25,000 nucleotides of DNA, taken from contig ADNK01002252.1 of assembly GCA_000320545.1 (NCBI GenBank), positions 1 to 25,000 of the forward strand. Direction: 5' to 3'. Below are positions 1 through 9,882 of the stretch, one piece after another; the first letter of the stretch is position 1; every line of letters begins with the position of its first letter. The notes below the pieces were generated by a model, which saw nothing but the letters and a program-made list of their open reading frames with translations, searched no databases and had not been told where the DNA came from. A program made the translations under genes and the position numbers. This stretch comes from Bigelowiella natans CCMP2755. Lineage: Eukaryota; Cercozoa; Chlorarachniophyceae.

Positions 1-15
1 CCGCAAGAGGTATAC

Positions 16-60
<45 letters not shown>

Positions 61-1240
61 GCATGTATTATATAGCTGCTACTGCTGCTGCTGCGTGTGC
101 AAGTGTGGTGGTTAGAATGGGATTTGAAATGATTTACCAGCATGGAGTTTGTGTCTCAGTAGAAAATCCCGCCCCTCTCCCAGTCCCCATCCCCTCGACG
201 TTTTCTGCCCTCACGACCCCCCCTCCCCCACCCCACTCCGTCCATGAAGCTTTCTATTTCCGCTCAGTATTTCCCCCCTGATGATTCTTACATATAGGCA
301 AGTACAACGATGGTATCCCTGCTGGCTCGAGGTGATGGCAGAGAACTACTCCTTTCTTTCTTTCTTTCTTTCTTTCTTTCATGAACACGATAGCATGATG
401 ATAATGACATAACGACGATGTAGCATGATGATAATGATGATTACATAACGACGATGTAGCATGAATTCACCCTTCATCGGTTGTCAGATTTGAGATCACA
501 GGTATTTCACAAAACAGCCACATGCAACCTCTATTTCCCTCGTTAATGAACCTGCTGAGGCATTTATCCGCATCATCATCGTCATCATCATCATCATCAT
601 CCTCACCATCTTCACCATCTTCACAATCACCACCACCATCATGACAACCAAAATCACCAGTACCACCATCGTTTGGTTTTTAACAGACTTGCCTCCCCAT
701 CGTACAAATGGCTTGCTGTCCGATTGGAATCATGGAAAAAGGAGGGCAAGGTGGGGGTGTGGGAGGGGGGTGGGGGTGGGGGTTGCAGCGCAATGTCCAA
801 CCAATATTTCATCTGGCATATGCGTGTTGTTTTTCCCGGTCGGTGATCGAAAAGCCCTCCTGTACAAAAGTAGTCCATCACCACATTCTCAATATTACTG
901 CCAGATTCATAAAATCAGAGAGCTCACCAATATTGCTGAGAAGGTACCCACAGCGATCACGTGCCCCCCCCCTTCTTCTCTCTGTAAAATCCCTTCTCCG
1001 CACACATTGTGGCAAGGGAGCATGCCATGCAAAACACGAAGTTTAATGTCAATGTCTTTGAAGGAACTTGGGTGCTCGATGTCGCAGCTAGCAATCGCAT
1101 GGTGCCTCAAGGTAGTTGTCATGTGTTCTATATCATATATTGCTAAGATATCAAACATAGGAGGTGTATTTACATATTACACGTGTTCTACTTACCTCGG
1201 AATTTTCATTCTTCCTCGCCTGGTCACCCTCTATTCACTC

Positions 1241-1282
<42 letters not shown>

Positions 1283-1833
1283 TTCTGCCGGGCTTTTACA
1301 AAACACATCATCTACATGCGAGCGCACTCCCGTCCAAATTGCGGCGTTTCCTGTCCGATGTTTTCTGTTCAGAACCCGAACGTTTCCACCGTGCTGCTGG
1401 GAGCAAGCAAGCCCGAGCAGCTCCAGGAGAATATCAAAGCGGTGATGATTCCACAACCTTATGCTAACACGCACGCACTACCAGTGACAATGCTCAGAAG
1501 GAGACTAGTTGTCACCGAATAACTATCCGCTTGATTAGCTAATGGATATGGGATGGTACCTGACAATATGAGCCATAGTACATACTGGTTTTCTTCGGAT
1601 TATATATAGCCACAAGTGCCTCCGCTGCTGCTGTATTGACGATTTTTTCAAAAATGGCGTGTCCCCGTTCCGTTTGTGACAGTCCGGATTTGACTGGTGC
1701 GTATGCTGCATTTTTTAATCTGAATTGCATCGCGCCCATCTAGGTGGATGTGGCAAAGAAACTTGATGAAGCTACGATGGAGAAAATCAATGGGATTCTC
1801 GGCAACCAGCCTTATCCCTACCAGGTTCAATAG
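1..1833 (+). CDS. Kv-beta-like aldo/keto reductase, 3' part of the gene
   Basis: The spliced exons encode the C-terminal third of an aldo/keto reductase of the voltage-gated potassium channel beta-subunit type (AKR6), which binds NADPH and in animals and plants associates with Shaker-type channels. Exons are 298-331, 687-750, 905-943, 1064-1111, 1373-1441 and 1744-1833, ending in TAG. Phases agree at every junction and all introns are GT-AG. Recognisable family motifs in order are GKYNDGIPAGSR, ELGCSMSQLAIAWCLK, STVLLGASKPEQLQENIKAV and the C-terminal ILGNQPYPYQ. Positions 1-9 before GTATAC fit as the tail of the preceding exon, since its last G completes the Gly codon of GKY. The TIM-barrel N-terminus and catalytic Tyr lie left of the window. 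The LLGAS...QLQENI segment belongs to the NADPH-binding end of the barrel. Identity to the AKR6 family is confident; channel association in this organism is only inferred. Confidence 0.9.
10..297 (+). repeat. Intron with (AT)n microsatellite
   Basis: This intron of the Kv-beta-like gene opens with about 38 bp of pure (AT)n at 19-57, then a pyrimidine-rich 3' half that leads to the TATAG acceptor at 293-297. No exon is seen inside it. Confidence 0.7.
332..686 (+). repeat. Intron with (TTTC)n, a 30/36-bp tandem repeat and (CAT)n
   Basis: The intron holds (TTTC)n at 352-380. It then holds a tandem duplication: 391-420 and 421-456 share the start TAGCATGATGATAATGA and the end CATAACGACGATG, with a 6-bp insertion in the second copy and a truncated third copy at 457-464. 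A (CAT)n-rich tract follows at about 571-645. The acceptor TTAACAG ends at 686. Confidence 0.8.
1239..1280. repeat. (TC)n microsatellite
   Basis: A pure dinucleotide run inside the 261-nt intron (1112-1372) of the Kv-beta-like gene. Serine/leucine-rich open frames across it are repeat translations, not protein. Confidence 0.9.
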
Positions 1834-2398
1834 TATACGTGCATCGATCAGAACACGAACGTGTAAATAATGATCCCACTGATTTGAAAGCCAGGTTTTG
1901 TTCTCATGAATTCTGAATATTTCCATCGTATCGTCGTAGGGTTACGGCGGAGCGGGTCGTCGCCAGATCAGAAACAAGCTTTGAATGGAACGTGCTTCTA
2001 AGAACTGTGAAATTGAATCTATAGAAATCATTATATCGAGAGTTGATTACACTAGCATAGTACACGCGCATATGGCGCAGTATTTGCAATGACACACTAC
2101 CACTATCCATGTGCGGCAGTATCTAATCACGGCAAGATAGATATACATTAGCATACGCCGCCGTCGCATGCAGAGCGACAATAATCATGGCTATACTTCA
2201 ATCTATCATCACAATGCATATCTAGCTAGCTAGGGTCAAACTGCGAGTCCTAGATCACTAGATCAGGCAGGCGCATATCTTGATATTTACACGTCTAGAC
2301 GTGTCTGGTGTGGATGTACATCTAGACATATGACACATTCTAGCATTCTAACATTGATTGTGCCGCGCATGTGTACACACACACACACACACACACCT

Positions 2399-2432
<34 letters not shown>

Positions 2433-2931
2433 CTGGACTTGTAGATGAGCACCGTACTACTTTGCTTCAACGCTGCTGTGCCCTGTTCGCCTATCAGCGC
2501 TGCGCATGTTATCGCACAATGTTTTGCCGGCCCGAGTATGCACCATTCTAGCATTCTTCGAACATTTGACACATGCAACAGCGTATTCTACGTGTTACAC
2601 GCGTCATATAGTACGCCTATATGTACGTGGTGTCTAGTTTCGGCTGGCTTCACAACAATATTGAAATATGAAAATACTTCAAATTGTTTTGTAGAATCTA
2701 GTACCAGGCATTGAGGCGACGCAGTACACGTGCTGCTATTGTGTCACGATGCTACATGTACATATCCTCGGTGAGTGTGCCCTCGTTGCTCCAACATCGA
2801 TCGATCTAAAGACGAAGCAAAGGACGAAGGGCATGCCTGCGACGACGACGTCGACGACTGTTGAAAGCGACAAAGTGATCGAGGTTCCGTGCATCATCAT
2901 ATCCAGATATCACACCCGACCGGTGCACAGT
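1834..2931. other. Convergent 3' spacer with (CA)n and two copies of a 12-bp motif
   Basis: This spacer lies between the TAG of the Kv-beta-like gene and the stop of the minus-strand gene at 2932. I see no convincing coding exon. It holds (CA)n runs at about 2374-2397 and 2400-2431, several CTAG-centred short palindromes around 2220-2335, and the 12-mer CATTCTAGCATT at 2336-2347 and 2544-2555. That 12-mer recurs (reverse complement) in two other convergent spacers. Confidence 0.6.
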
Positions 2932-3367
2932 CTAATGAGGTGGCATAATGAATTCCCCTACGTTTTTTTCTGGCCACTGTGCTCTATCCGCATCGCCATA
3001 AGCTTCATCGGTCACCTTTTTATTCGCGTACACAGGCGGTTCGAATTTGAATCACAGCACACCGTTTCTCGTGCCCATGATACAATTTTTTCTAAATTCT
3101 ACTTTTTTAGTTTTTCTTACGATCGGCAAGTCGGCGTTGAGTTCATGTTCGCCTTCGAGGGCAAAGTGCCAGAACCATGTCGTATCCAACTTACAACGGA
3201 GCACACACAGCGGCAATGAAATCATGAAGACTGCACATATATCCGCAAGCACGATGATGTATGGTTTGTTTCAAAGTGTGTCTGTCTCCCACCTTTTTAA
3301 GGATGACTCGCAATACCCGCAAAGAGTGCAAATCTTCGATGGCTGCGTAGCAAATGCAATTCCCCGA
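2932..3367 (-). CDS. Unidentified protein, three C-terminal exons
   Basis: Three minus-strand exons join in phase 0. They are 3293-3367 (25 codons, contains CICYAAIEDLHSLRVLR), 3121-3189 (23 codons, contains TWFWHFALEGEHELNADLPI) and 2932-3015 (27 codons plus TAG, contains DADRAQWPEKNVGEF and ends MPPH). The introns are 103 and 105 nt; one donor is the consensus GTAAGA. Without splicing, each exon is closed by stops within a few codons. The peptide composition is normal and non-repetitive, unlike the repeat-derived frames around it. I do not recognise the family. The Trp/Phe-rich middle exon suggests a compact folded domain, and no membrane segment or catalytic motif is evident. It probably continues upstream into the tentative exons at 4193, 5037-5103, 5921-5980 and 6251-6406. 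Confidence 0.6.
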
Positions 3368-3467
3368 CTTCAGGTGAAATCGATTCAAGTGAAAATTTCG
3401 AGACAAAGACAAACTAAAGCGTTCAAATAGCAAAAAATATTATACAGCAAAGGGTGTGCTACTACCG

Positions 3468-3500
<33 letters not shown>
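3468..3500. repeat. (CTA)n microsatellite
   Basis: A run of CTA triplets just upstream (in the minus sense) of the exon at 3293-3367, probably intronic. Confidence 0.9.
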
Positions 3501-3938
3501 TTTCTACATCACTAAATTGAAAGGACTGTTGCCAGAAATGGCGACTAATAACTATTAATGAGTTTAGAGATACGATTGTGGATTGTACTGAGATGTTCTC
3601 ATTATTATTATGATTATTGTCATCATCATTATTAGTACCCCATAGACTGTCTTCTGTTTTGACTACTTGATGGAATCTTCCTGCGACATCGTAGTAGAAA
3701 CAAGCAAAGGTCTAAGATAAGGTTATAAAGAGAAGGCCGCCCCAAAAAAATAGCATTTACGCGAATAATTGAGATTAGCGACAACGCCTCGTACGTAATG
3801 TTGAATTTGAAAGGAAAGTGGGGCAAGAATGAAAGGACGATGCGGGAGGGAGGAGTAACCAACCGGGCGATAGAGCATGAAATCACTAGTCTAAATATCA
3901 TCTCTAGAACAGGATCTCTCTTTGCCGTAGAATACCTT

Positions 3939-4193
3939 CTAGCTACTCACTACTTCCACACTAGAATCAACCCCAACACATAACGCCCTAGCTGTGATAT
4001 CTTTACCGCTGATGATAAGTTTGTCAGAAGCGAAGCGATCCAGCTTGTGGTCATTAACATCACGATTACCACTGCCACCAGTTCTTTGACCCCGCTCCTC
4101 CTCCTCCTCCTCCTCCTCCTCCTCCTCCTTCTCCCTTTTTGTGCTCTTATCCTTCTTTATCCATACCCGTAGGTCCCACGTAGTGATCTCCAC
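3939..4193 (-). CDS. Possible exon of the unidentified minus-strand gene, Glu-rich
   Basis: A long open frame starts at a plausible AATTTAG acceptor (4194-4200). It begins VEITTWDLRVWIKKDK, then runs through a Glu tract encoded by (GAG)n (4095-4129) into HKLDRFASDKLIISGKDIT, and stops at 3939. A candidate donor, CTACGG|GTATGG, lies early in the frame, so only the first nine or so codons may be real. The open frame through the GAG repeat may be a consequence of the repeat itself. Confidence 0.3.
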   Translation of the reverse strand: MEITTWDLRVWIKKDKSTKREKEEEEEEEEEEERGQRTGGSGNRDVNDHKLDRFASDKLIISGKDITARALCVGVDSSVEVVSS

Positions 4194-4200
4194 CTAAATT

Positions 4201-4450
4201 GACAGGATCTTTATAGGATGCGATGGTGCAGATAAGGCATAATACCACCAGCAGCTCGAGTACCACATAACCCAACAATCAAATCAAAAAGTGCAAATAG
4301 TGCAAATATAGTCTACCTATCATCTATTCAATCAATATTCTCATCAGCAGTATGGCTGGGGATAATGAACGTAATCGAAGTATCATCGAGTCATCGTCGT
4401 TTGCCACCGCAACGACCATCACTTAGTATTACTAATAGCATTGTCATCAT

Positions 4451-4481
<31 letters not shown>

Positions 4482-4772
4482 AGCAACAACAACTTTCAGA
4501 TCTTTGCTGCCGATATGTGAGTCAATCTGATGTGGTGAGGAAGTGTGATAATTACGAAGTAAAGAGTATGATAACGATGATGATTGTGGCGATGATGATG
4601 ATGGCGACGATCATAATGAAAGGGTTTTTGACGATTGTGATAATAAGGATGAGAGGATCTCCATATCAATAGCGGAGTCACAGAATACGTATTTCTTAGT
4701 GTAAGTTTTAATTATCTCTCACTGGAATGTAAATATTGACATATCCCAGATTTCCTGATGGATACGATAGAT

Positions 4773-4803
<31 letters not shown>

Positions 4804-5036
4804 AAGAAAAATATCCTTTCACTGCTGCTTCATAATGACGACGATGATGATTATGATCATGGTAAAAAACATTACCGGATTCGTCGTATTTTTCGTCCCA
4901 AAAGTAGAAGGTCTGGTTGCTGCAGCATGATAGGTACAACGTTATTATCAGGAATGAGATGCTCGACGCCTCTTTATTGATTCTTACTGCAGCTAGCTGC
5001 TGTCTGCTACGACTAACGAATCACTATGATCAATAC
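4201..5036. other. No supported gene; trinucleotide repeats
   Basis: This is probably intronic sequence of the unidentified minus-strand gene. I see only short-tract repeats (CAT, CAG, GAT and AGA families) and no exon with convincing splice sites. Confidence 0.4.
4446..4489. repeat. (CAT)n followed by (CAG)n and (CAA)n
   Basis: A compound trinucleotide tract in sequence without a supported gene. Other similar tracts nearby are (AGA)n at 4772-4810 and (TTC)n at about 5222-5255. Confidence 0.85.
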
Positions 5037-5103
5037 CGTCGCCAGTAGCATTTATGAAGGTTTGGGTCTTTGTTGAACTCAGGAAATACTATGTGATCAA
5101 GCT
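5037..5103 (-). CDS. Candidate internal exon of the unidentified minus-strand gene
   Basis: The sequence between a TTATCAG acceptor (5104-5110) and a CGACG|GTATTG donor encodes LDHIVFPEFNKDPNLHKCYW. This is a well-mixed peptide in a region otherwise full of repeats. It enters with two bases of a split codon and leaves with two. I do not recognise it and could not join it in phase to a specific neighbour, so it is a candidate only. Confidence 0.4.
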
Positions 5104-5494
5104 CTGATAACGACGACGACGACGATGATGATGAAGGCAGAGGGGGGGGGTGATATAAATAAGGAAGGAACAGGGCGATGTGGATAATAATGATAGCAGC
5201 AAATATCACAGCATAATCCTGATTTCTTCTTCTTCTTCTTTTTCTTCTTCTTGTTCTTGTTGTTCTTCCTCCGTTTATTCTTCTACTGCTCCTCATACTA
5301 CTACTGCCAGTACTAAAGCTATTATTTTACTATTAGCAGTAATAGTCATAGTAGTAGCAGTAAAAATAATGATGACAATTATAATAAAACGATATTATAC
5401 AAACTTGCCGGTACTACCCTTATTTCGTATTGCTACAACAACACTCACCATTTGTTGAAGATTCACCACCGCCACCACCACCCACCCAACCACC

Positions 5495-5539
<45 letters not shown>

Positions 5540-5920
5540 TACCTTCTTTAATCATCTTGTTCGCATAATGGTGCAAGGGGCCCGTCTCTACAATAAGAGA
5601 AAGAGAAGGAGAGCGCAATTGAGACGATGACGACGACGTGCTTGGTAATACTACTCACCCCACACCATTAATACTTAGGAATCACCCAACGTTCATCTTG
5701 GTAGTCTTCAATTGTTCCAGACAGGCCTTAAAAAAGGGGAGGAGGGGGGGGAGAGGAGGGGAGGAGGAGGAGGAGAAATATGGAGGTACTTCATATCCCG
5801 AACAGCTGAAAATCTTTGCTGCAGCATTTCTTCATTTTGTAATCGTCACCCATTCACACGTACAACGAAAATACCAACCTTGCGTTCAGCATCCAGGCCT
5901 TCTGTTTTACGGTACATCAC
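5104..5920. repeat. Repeat-rich stretch with (TTC)n, (CA)n and GA-rich tracts
   Basis: Contains (TTC)n at 5222-5255, a (CCACC)-type tract merging into (CA)n at 5503-5538, and GAGG/GGAGGA tracts at 5740-5775. On the minus strand, frame LQNEEMLQQRFSAVRDMKY around 5800-5860 could be a coiled-coil exon. It has no clean splice boundaries, so I do not call it. Confidence 0.5.
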
Positions 5921-5980
5921 CTCATATCTGTTGTCCTTGTTCCAGGCCTCAGTGAGATTTTTAAAGCTTTCATCCTTCTC
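5921..5980 (-). CDS. Candidate exon of the unidentified minus-strand gene
   Basis: The exon encodes EKDESFKNLTEAWNKDNRYE in phase 0 and ends at a GAG|GTGATG donor. Two acceptors are possible: GAGAAAG just before 5980 (phase 0, matching the exon at 6251-6406) or TTTAG before 6011 (phase 2, which would add a Ser run encoded by a TCG/TCA repeat). The peptide is charged and amphipathic, so it is likely helical. Confidence 0.45.
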
Positions 5981-6250
5981 CTTTCTCGAAGACGACGACG
6001 ATGATGACGACCTAAATTTTCAAACATTAATAATATCCCAATACACAAGCAATTGCCTGCATTATCCTCACTGGCGGTCATCACATGGAAATAAATCATA
6101 CATCAAGCAGCCTCCGCGAAGTAGCCGGAATGATTCTCCCCCCTTTTTGGCATTCAAAAACTGATTTTAGATGCAACCATTTCAAAGTATTTTAGTCGGA
6201 AAACAAAAACACGATGTCAGGTCGACGGCTACAACAGCTCGCTCACTCAC

Positions 6251-6406
6251 CAGTGCTGCTAAGTTCTGATTCCCCAGCGACGCTATCATCAGTTGATGCT
6301 CTTGTTGTAATGACTTCGTTCTTTCCCTTCTTCTATTAGGGCTGGTGGTGATGTGCCGCCTTCTCGTTTCTGTTTGAAAAGAAGACAGAGAGGAAGTATT
6401 TGGCAT
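6251..6406 (-). CDS. Candidate 5' exon of the unidentified minus-strand gene
   Basis: An open frame from ATG at 6406 to a strong donor CACTG|GTGAGT at 6250 encodes 52 residues. It has a Ser/Thr-rich start, a basic patch (TRRRHITTSPNRRRERTK) and a helical end (SLQQEHQLMIASLGNQNLAA). Alternatively, the consensus acceptor TTTTCAAACAG at 6370 makes it an internal exon, 6251-6369. It leaves in phase 0. The dispersed candidate exons from here down to 2932 look like one gene, but I could not close all the junctions. Confidence 0.45.
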
Positions 6407-7615
6407 TAAGTAGCTGCTTGTGTGTGCTACACACGTCGTGGTAGTATGTATTTAGTAGCTGTGATCTTACAGTCACTACTACAACAGTGCGATTTAATGG
6501 TGGACAAAACTACGAAGTAACTTACATGTCAGGATTACCCGATGAATCTATTATTATAAACCGTCTAAGGGTGAGGGCACTAACTGTATTGTGCCAGCAC
6601 GGACTGACCGTAAGGATGTAGTCGAAGGAGGAGGAGGACGAGTAACAGGAGGAGTATGACTACAAAGCTGCCCCCCCTCTTCGATTTTGAATTACACCTA
6701 ACCAGCCACCTTGAGGAAGGGAATCAATAATTAGAAAGAAACTTGGCGGTAAGGACGAAAGAAACTTTACGTGTTTATCATCTCTAAATCCTGTGCCTCA
6801 GTAATTGCAAGCGTCCTCCGGCTGCGGGGAGGATGTAGGAATGCACTTTTTCCGGATTGACCTATCGTCAAATCTCCTCAGCTCCCTCCCATAGCTTTGA
6901 GAGGCCTATGTTGCAGCTTGGATTCTAATCGGTTTTAACGGTGGAGAAGCGACATTCCTCCTCCTCCTCGTGATAGCAGCCTGTAAGCTTTAGTGGCACG
7001 TGGGAGAGGAGTTGGTAAATGCGATTCATCGGATAAAGAAAAGAAACTTAAATCCTTTAAAAAAATGCTACATTATAAAAGAAAAAGGATGGGGTTTATG
7101 TTGTGCGACTAGACCCTGGACTCCAATTTGGCGAAAGCTAATTCATGTCATTTTGATTAAGCGACAACGAATTTGCAGCATAATTGACTGGAAGAATACC
7201 ACGCATCTCCATCTCTCGCCGGGGAAGCAAGCAGACCAACCACCAGGCAGGATGGCAAAGCCGACCTGTGGCATTTGCGAGGGGCCAATCCAATCCCAGC
7301 CTATAAGGTTTTTAATTAAATAAATGCAGCTTGGAAGTGTTGTCCTTGTTGTTGTTGTTGCTGCTGCTGTAAAATGCTATTGTGCTGCCGTGTGCCGGTT
7401 GGATGAAGAGTAGTTTGTGGAATGAAAGTCGTGGAGTGTCACTTGATACGACTCGTTGTTTATTTCGCTTAGGGCTTCGTGCGGACACGTATTTCGCAAA
7501 TCGTGTATTCGAGATTATGTAAAGGTAGCTGCCGATGCTGGTTGGTAGTTGTGTTCTCTCTGTCAGTTGAGTGCGAAGGCGCTGCCCAACATTACGTCTT
7601 ACATACACACACACA

Positions 7616-7655
<40 letters not shown>

Positions 7656-7827
7656 CATGCACTGAATATATTTTGTGTATAGGTGTGTCCACATATGTAA
7701 AAAATATTACAATGTAATTAATGTTTCATTTTAACCGTTCGACGTGATCTTGAATTCATACGTTAATCTTGGTGTAGTGATAGTGATTGACAGCCTAAAC
7801 TGTCTGGTTTAAACGCAGACAACGGGA
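6407..7827. other. Divergent spacer, no supported gene, with (GCAC)n
   Basis: This stretch lies between the minus-strand gene and the GPANK1-like gene. It holds a (CA)n/(GCAC)n tract at about 7603-7656 and GAGGAGG patches near 6629. A plus-strand open frame at 7000-7323 has no recognisable content and no splice support. Promoters of the two flanking genes presumably lie here, but no specific element could be named. Confidence 0.5.
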
Positions 7828-9480
7828 ATGGCAGGCCTAACCTGCCCGGTCTGCTTCGACATCATAACGTTGACGACAACGAAGAAGATAAAGAAAAAAA
7901 CAAGACCGAGGTCTCTTGAAGGAGAAGGTGATGACTAAATAAGAAAAAATGAAGCTGAACGCAAAGATCTAATTGTTGATGTCTTTTTTTTCGTTTTAGC
8001 TTCTGGAGTACGTGGTGACAGCGCTGTGGAAACGAAGGAAACTGAACAGGCAGATCGAACTGGAGGAAGTGCTGATTCTCGAGTGGGCAGTACTGTGGGA
8101 GAGAGCAGTAGCTTGAGGAGTGCGGAGGAGGAGGGACAAACATCCCAACTTCCCAGTAGCAGTGGTGACAGTACCTGCAAAAATAGAACCCTTGAGGCTA
8201 GCAGTCCCAGTGATGGAGGAAGCAAAAATCGCAAGCGTCGACGCAGTGTCACATTCGCCGACAAAATTGAGTTAGGGAGGACTGGCATGGGCATAAGGTG
8301 TGGGTTGGTGCTAGCTGCTGTGAGAAGGCTATGATTCCAATCACCCTGGATGATTGCCTCGCGTATGCCACATGATGTCTTCGAGAAGGTTCTTAGCTTT
8401 AGTGGTCTGCGAAGGAGGTCGTTATTCTAATAATGCATTGTTTCGATTGCTGTGTGACAACTCTGTTCAGAAGTTCGCTTGAAAGTGCAAAGAAGAAGAA
8501 GCCGCGACCTATTTTGCGTAGAAGAGAGGGGGACATACCGAAGCAACCAGACGATGAACCTGATTGGTATTGCATAGCCTGCCAAGAGAAAGTCAAGCAC
8601 AAAGACAAGCATTCGCATGTGCTCTCCATCGGCCATAACATTAAAGCCACGGAGATGAAAAATAAGATTAATGGCCCGGGCAAGCTGAACACAGGTTGGA
8701 TCTGTAACAAAGTACAATAAGTACAATGAATGTGCACGCTAGTACTCAGATTGCACCTCTCGTCACAATCGTCATCATATCATTACTATTGCCACAATTT
8801 TTTATCGAAGGCGTTGGAGTAGGCAACAGAGGCTATCAGATGCTAGTTCGACTCGGATGGGACGAGAGAAGCGGATTGGGAGCTGACGGGAGAACAGGAA
8901 TAATGAGACCGATTGCTACCCAACTTCGGTGAGAAGGATTACAACACGTGATGACAATGATGATATGATAATGATAATTATAATATATTAGTAATAAAGA
9001 GATTGAGGCAATAATTTAGCCACATTTTATTTCATATGACATACGTAATAGACACGTGGACGAAATTGGCATGATCCCGAAAAATGTACAAAAGCAGCAG
9101 CGGCGGCCGTCAGCTGCTGTGATATCTGTAGAGATGAGCGACAGAACCAACCGTAGTTTATCAGGAAAAGGCGTGGAGGAATCGGCACGCGACAGCCCAA
9201 ACACCGTGTAACTCATTTCCCTTCACATCACGGAACAGGTCATTCTTTCGTTTGAAAATTCAGTTAGGACGAGCTGTAATTGTCTTAAATTGTTGCAGGC
9301 GAAATATCAAAAGAGGCACTCAGAGCAGTGCAGAGAAGAGCCCCACCCAAATTAAAAACGGAGCCTTCCAAAAAGGAAAAAGCGAAAGCAGCAGCTATTC
9401 AAAATGCAGCCGACATTGCCATTAGAAGAGAGCTAAAAGGATTGGGTGATGTGGCGAATGCAGCTAGGGCTACATTTTAG
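7828..9480 (+). CDS. Zinc finger plus G-patch protein, GPANK1/BAT4-like
   Basis: Six exons join in phase: 7828-7927, 8000-8297, 8471-8694, 8811-8928, 9052-9152 and 9299-9480 (TAG). They encode about 340 residues. An in-frame TAA at 7810-7812 supports ATG 7828 as the start. In order there is a short CPVC-containing N-terminus, a Ser/Glu-rich low-complexity segment, a basic KNRKRRRSVTF patch, a U1-type C2H2 finger (CIACQEKVKHKDKHSHVLSIGH, C-x2-C-x12-H-x5-H; the C and H residues are the ligands), a G-patch (GNRGYQMLVRLGWDERSGLG), and a Lys/Ala-rich helical tail. This domain order matches GPANK1/BAT4 proteins; ankyrin repeats are absent. G-patch modules usually contact RNA or activate DEAH helicases, so a nuclear RNA role is likely. 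Exon 4 may instead start at 8823 after GGAGTAG (same phase), and the exon 5 donor (ACC AAC C|GTAGTT) was chosen by phase only. Confidence 0.85.
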
Positions 9481-9882
9481 CAAGCGTGTACATTAGTGAT
9501 GCCACATCTGATAGCAATGATGTAGAGCATGATGGCATTAGGTACACCATGTGGTCCACACGAGGTGCACCATGTTCCAATAACTATTAGTAAACGATTA
9601 CAATTCCATCTCGAACCCAGCGGTCTTCTCATATGTGGGCCCAAGACACATCATTTTGTGTGACATGCATGCGACATGCGACATGACACTTTCGCTCTTT
9701 CGTCATTGCTGCCATAGATGGCAGCCAGTCTAGCAGTAGCGCGCACACTGATCGAGTAATGAGATCATTTTGACCGCCTGGCTTGCAGCTGCACAATGCT
9801 AGAATGTTCACTTACTCTAGTTACTAGATTGCATTGCATTGGAGCAGTGCTACAAAATCATTTTCCTAACCAACATCAATAT
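9481..9882. other. Convergent 3' spacer with one 12-bp motif copy
   Basis: A non-coding stretch between two convergent stops. It contains AATGCTAGAATG at 9795-9806 and several CATGC/CATG words around 9660-9690. A minus-strand frame at 9629-9811 could follow the zinc-finger gene through a GTAACA donor at 9940, but it has no family support. Confidence 0.5.

Noticed and set aside
391-464. Possible CRISPR-like direct repeats
   Set aside because: The copies are adjacent without spacers and the sequence is a eukaryotic intron; it is a tandem duplication.
641-1522. A 293-residue plus-strand open frame
   Set aside because: It reads through four introns of the Kv-beta-like gene. The conserved peptide segments within it are separate exons in different phases.
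2749-3430. Plus-strand open frames of 156 and 127 residues
   Set aside because: They overlap the phase-consistent minus-strand exons at 2932-3367 and have no family features.
9629-9811. A further 3' exon of the coiled-coil zinc-finger gene
   Set aside because: A GTAACA donor at 9940 and a GTGCAG acceptor near 9787 are phase-compatible, but the encoded peptide has no supporting features and simpler stops exist.
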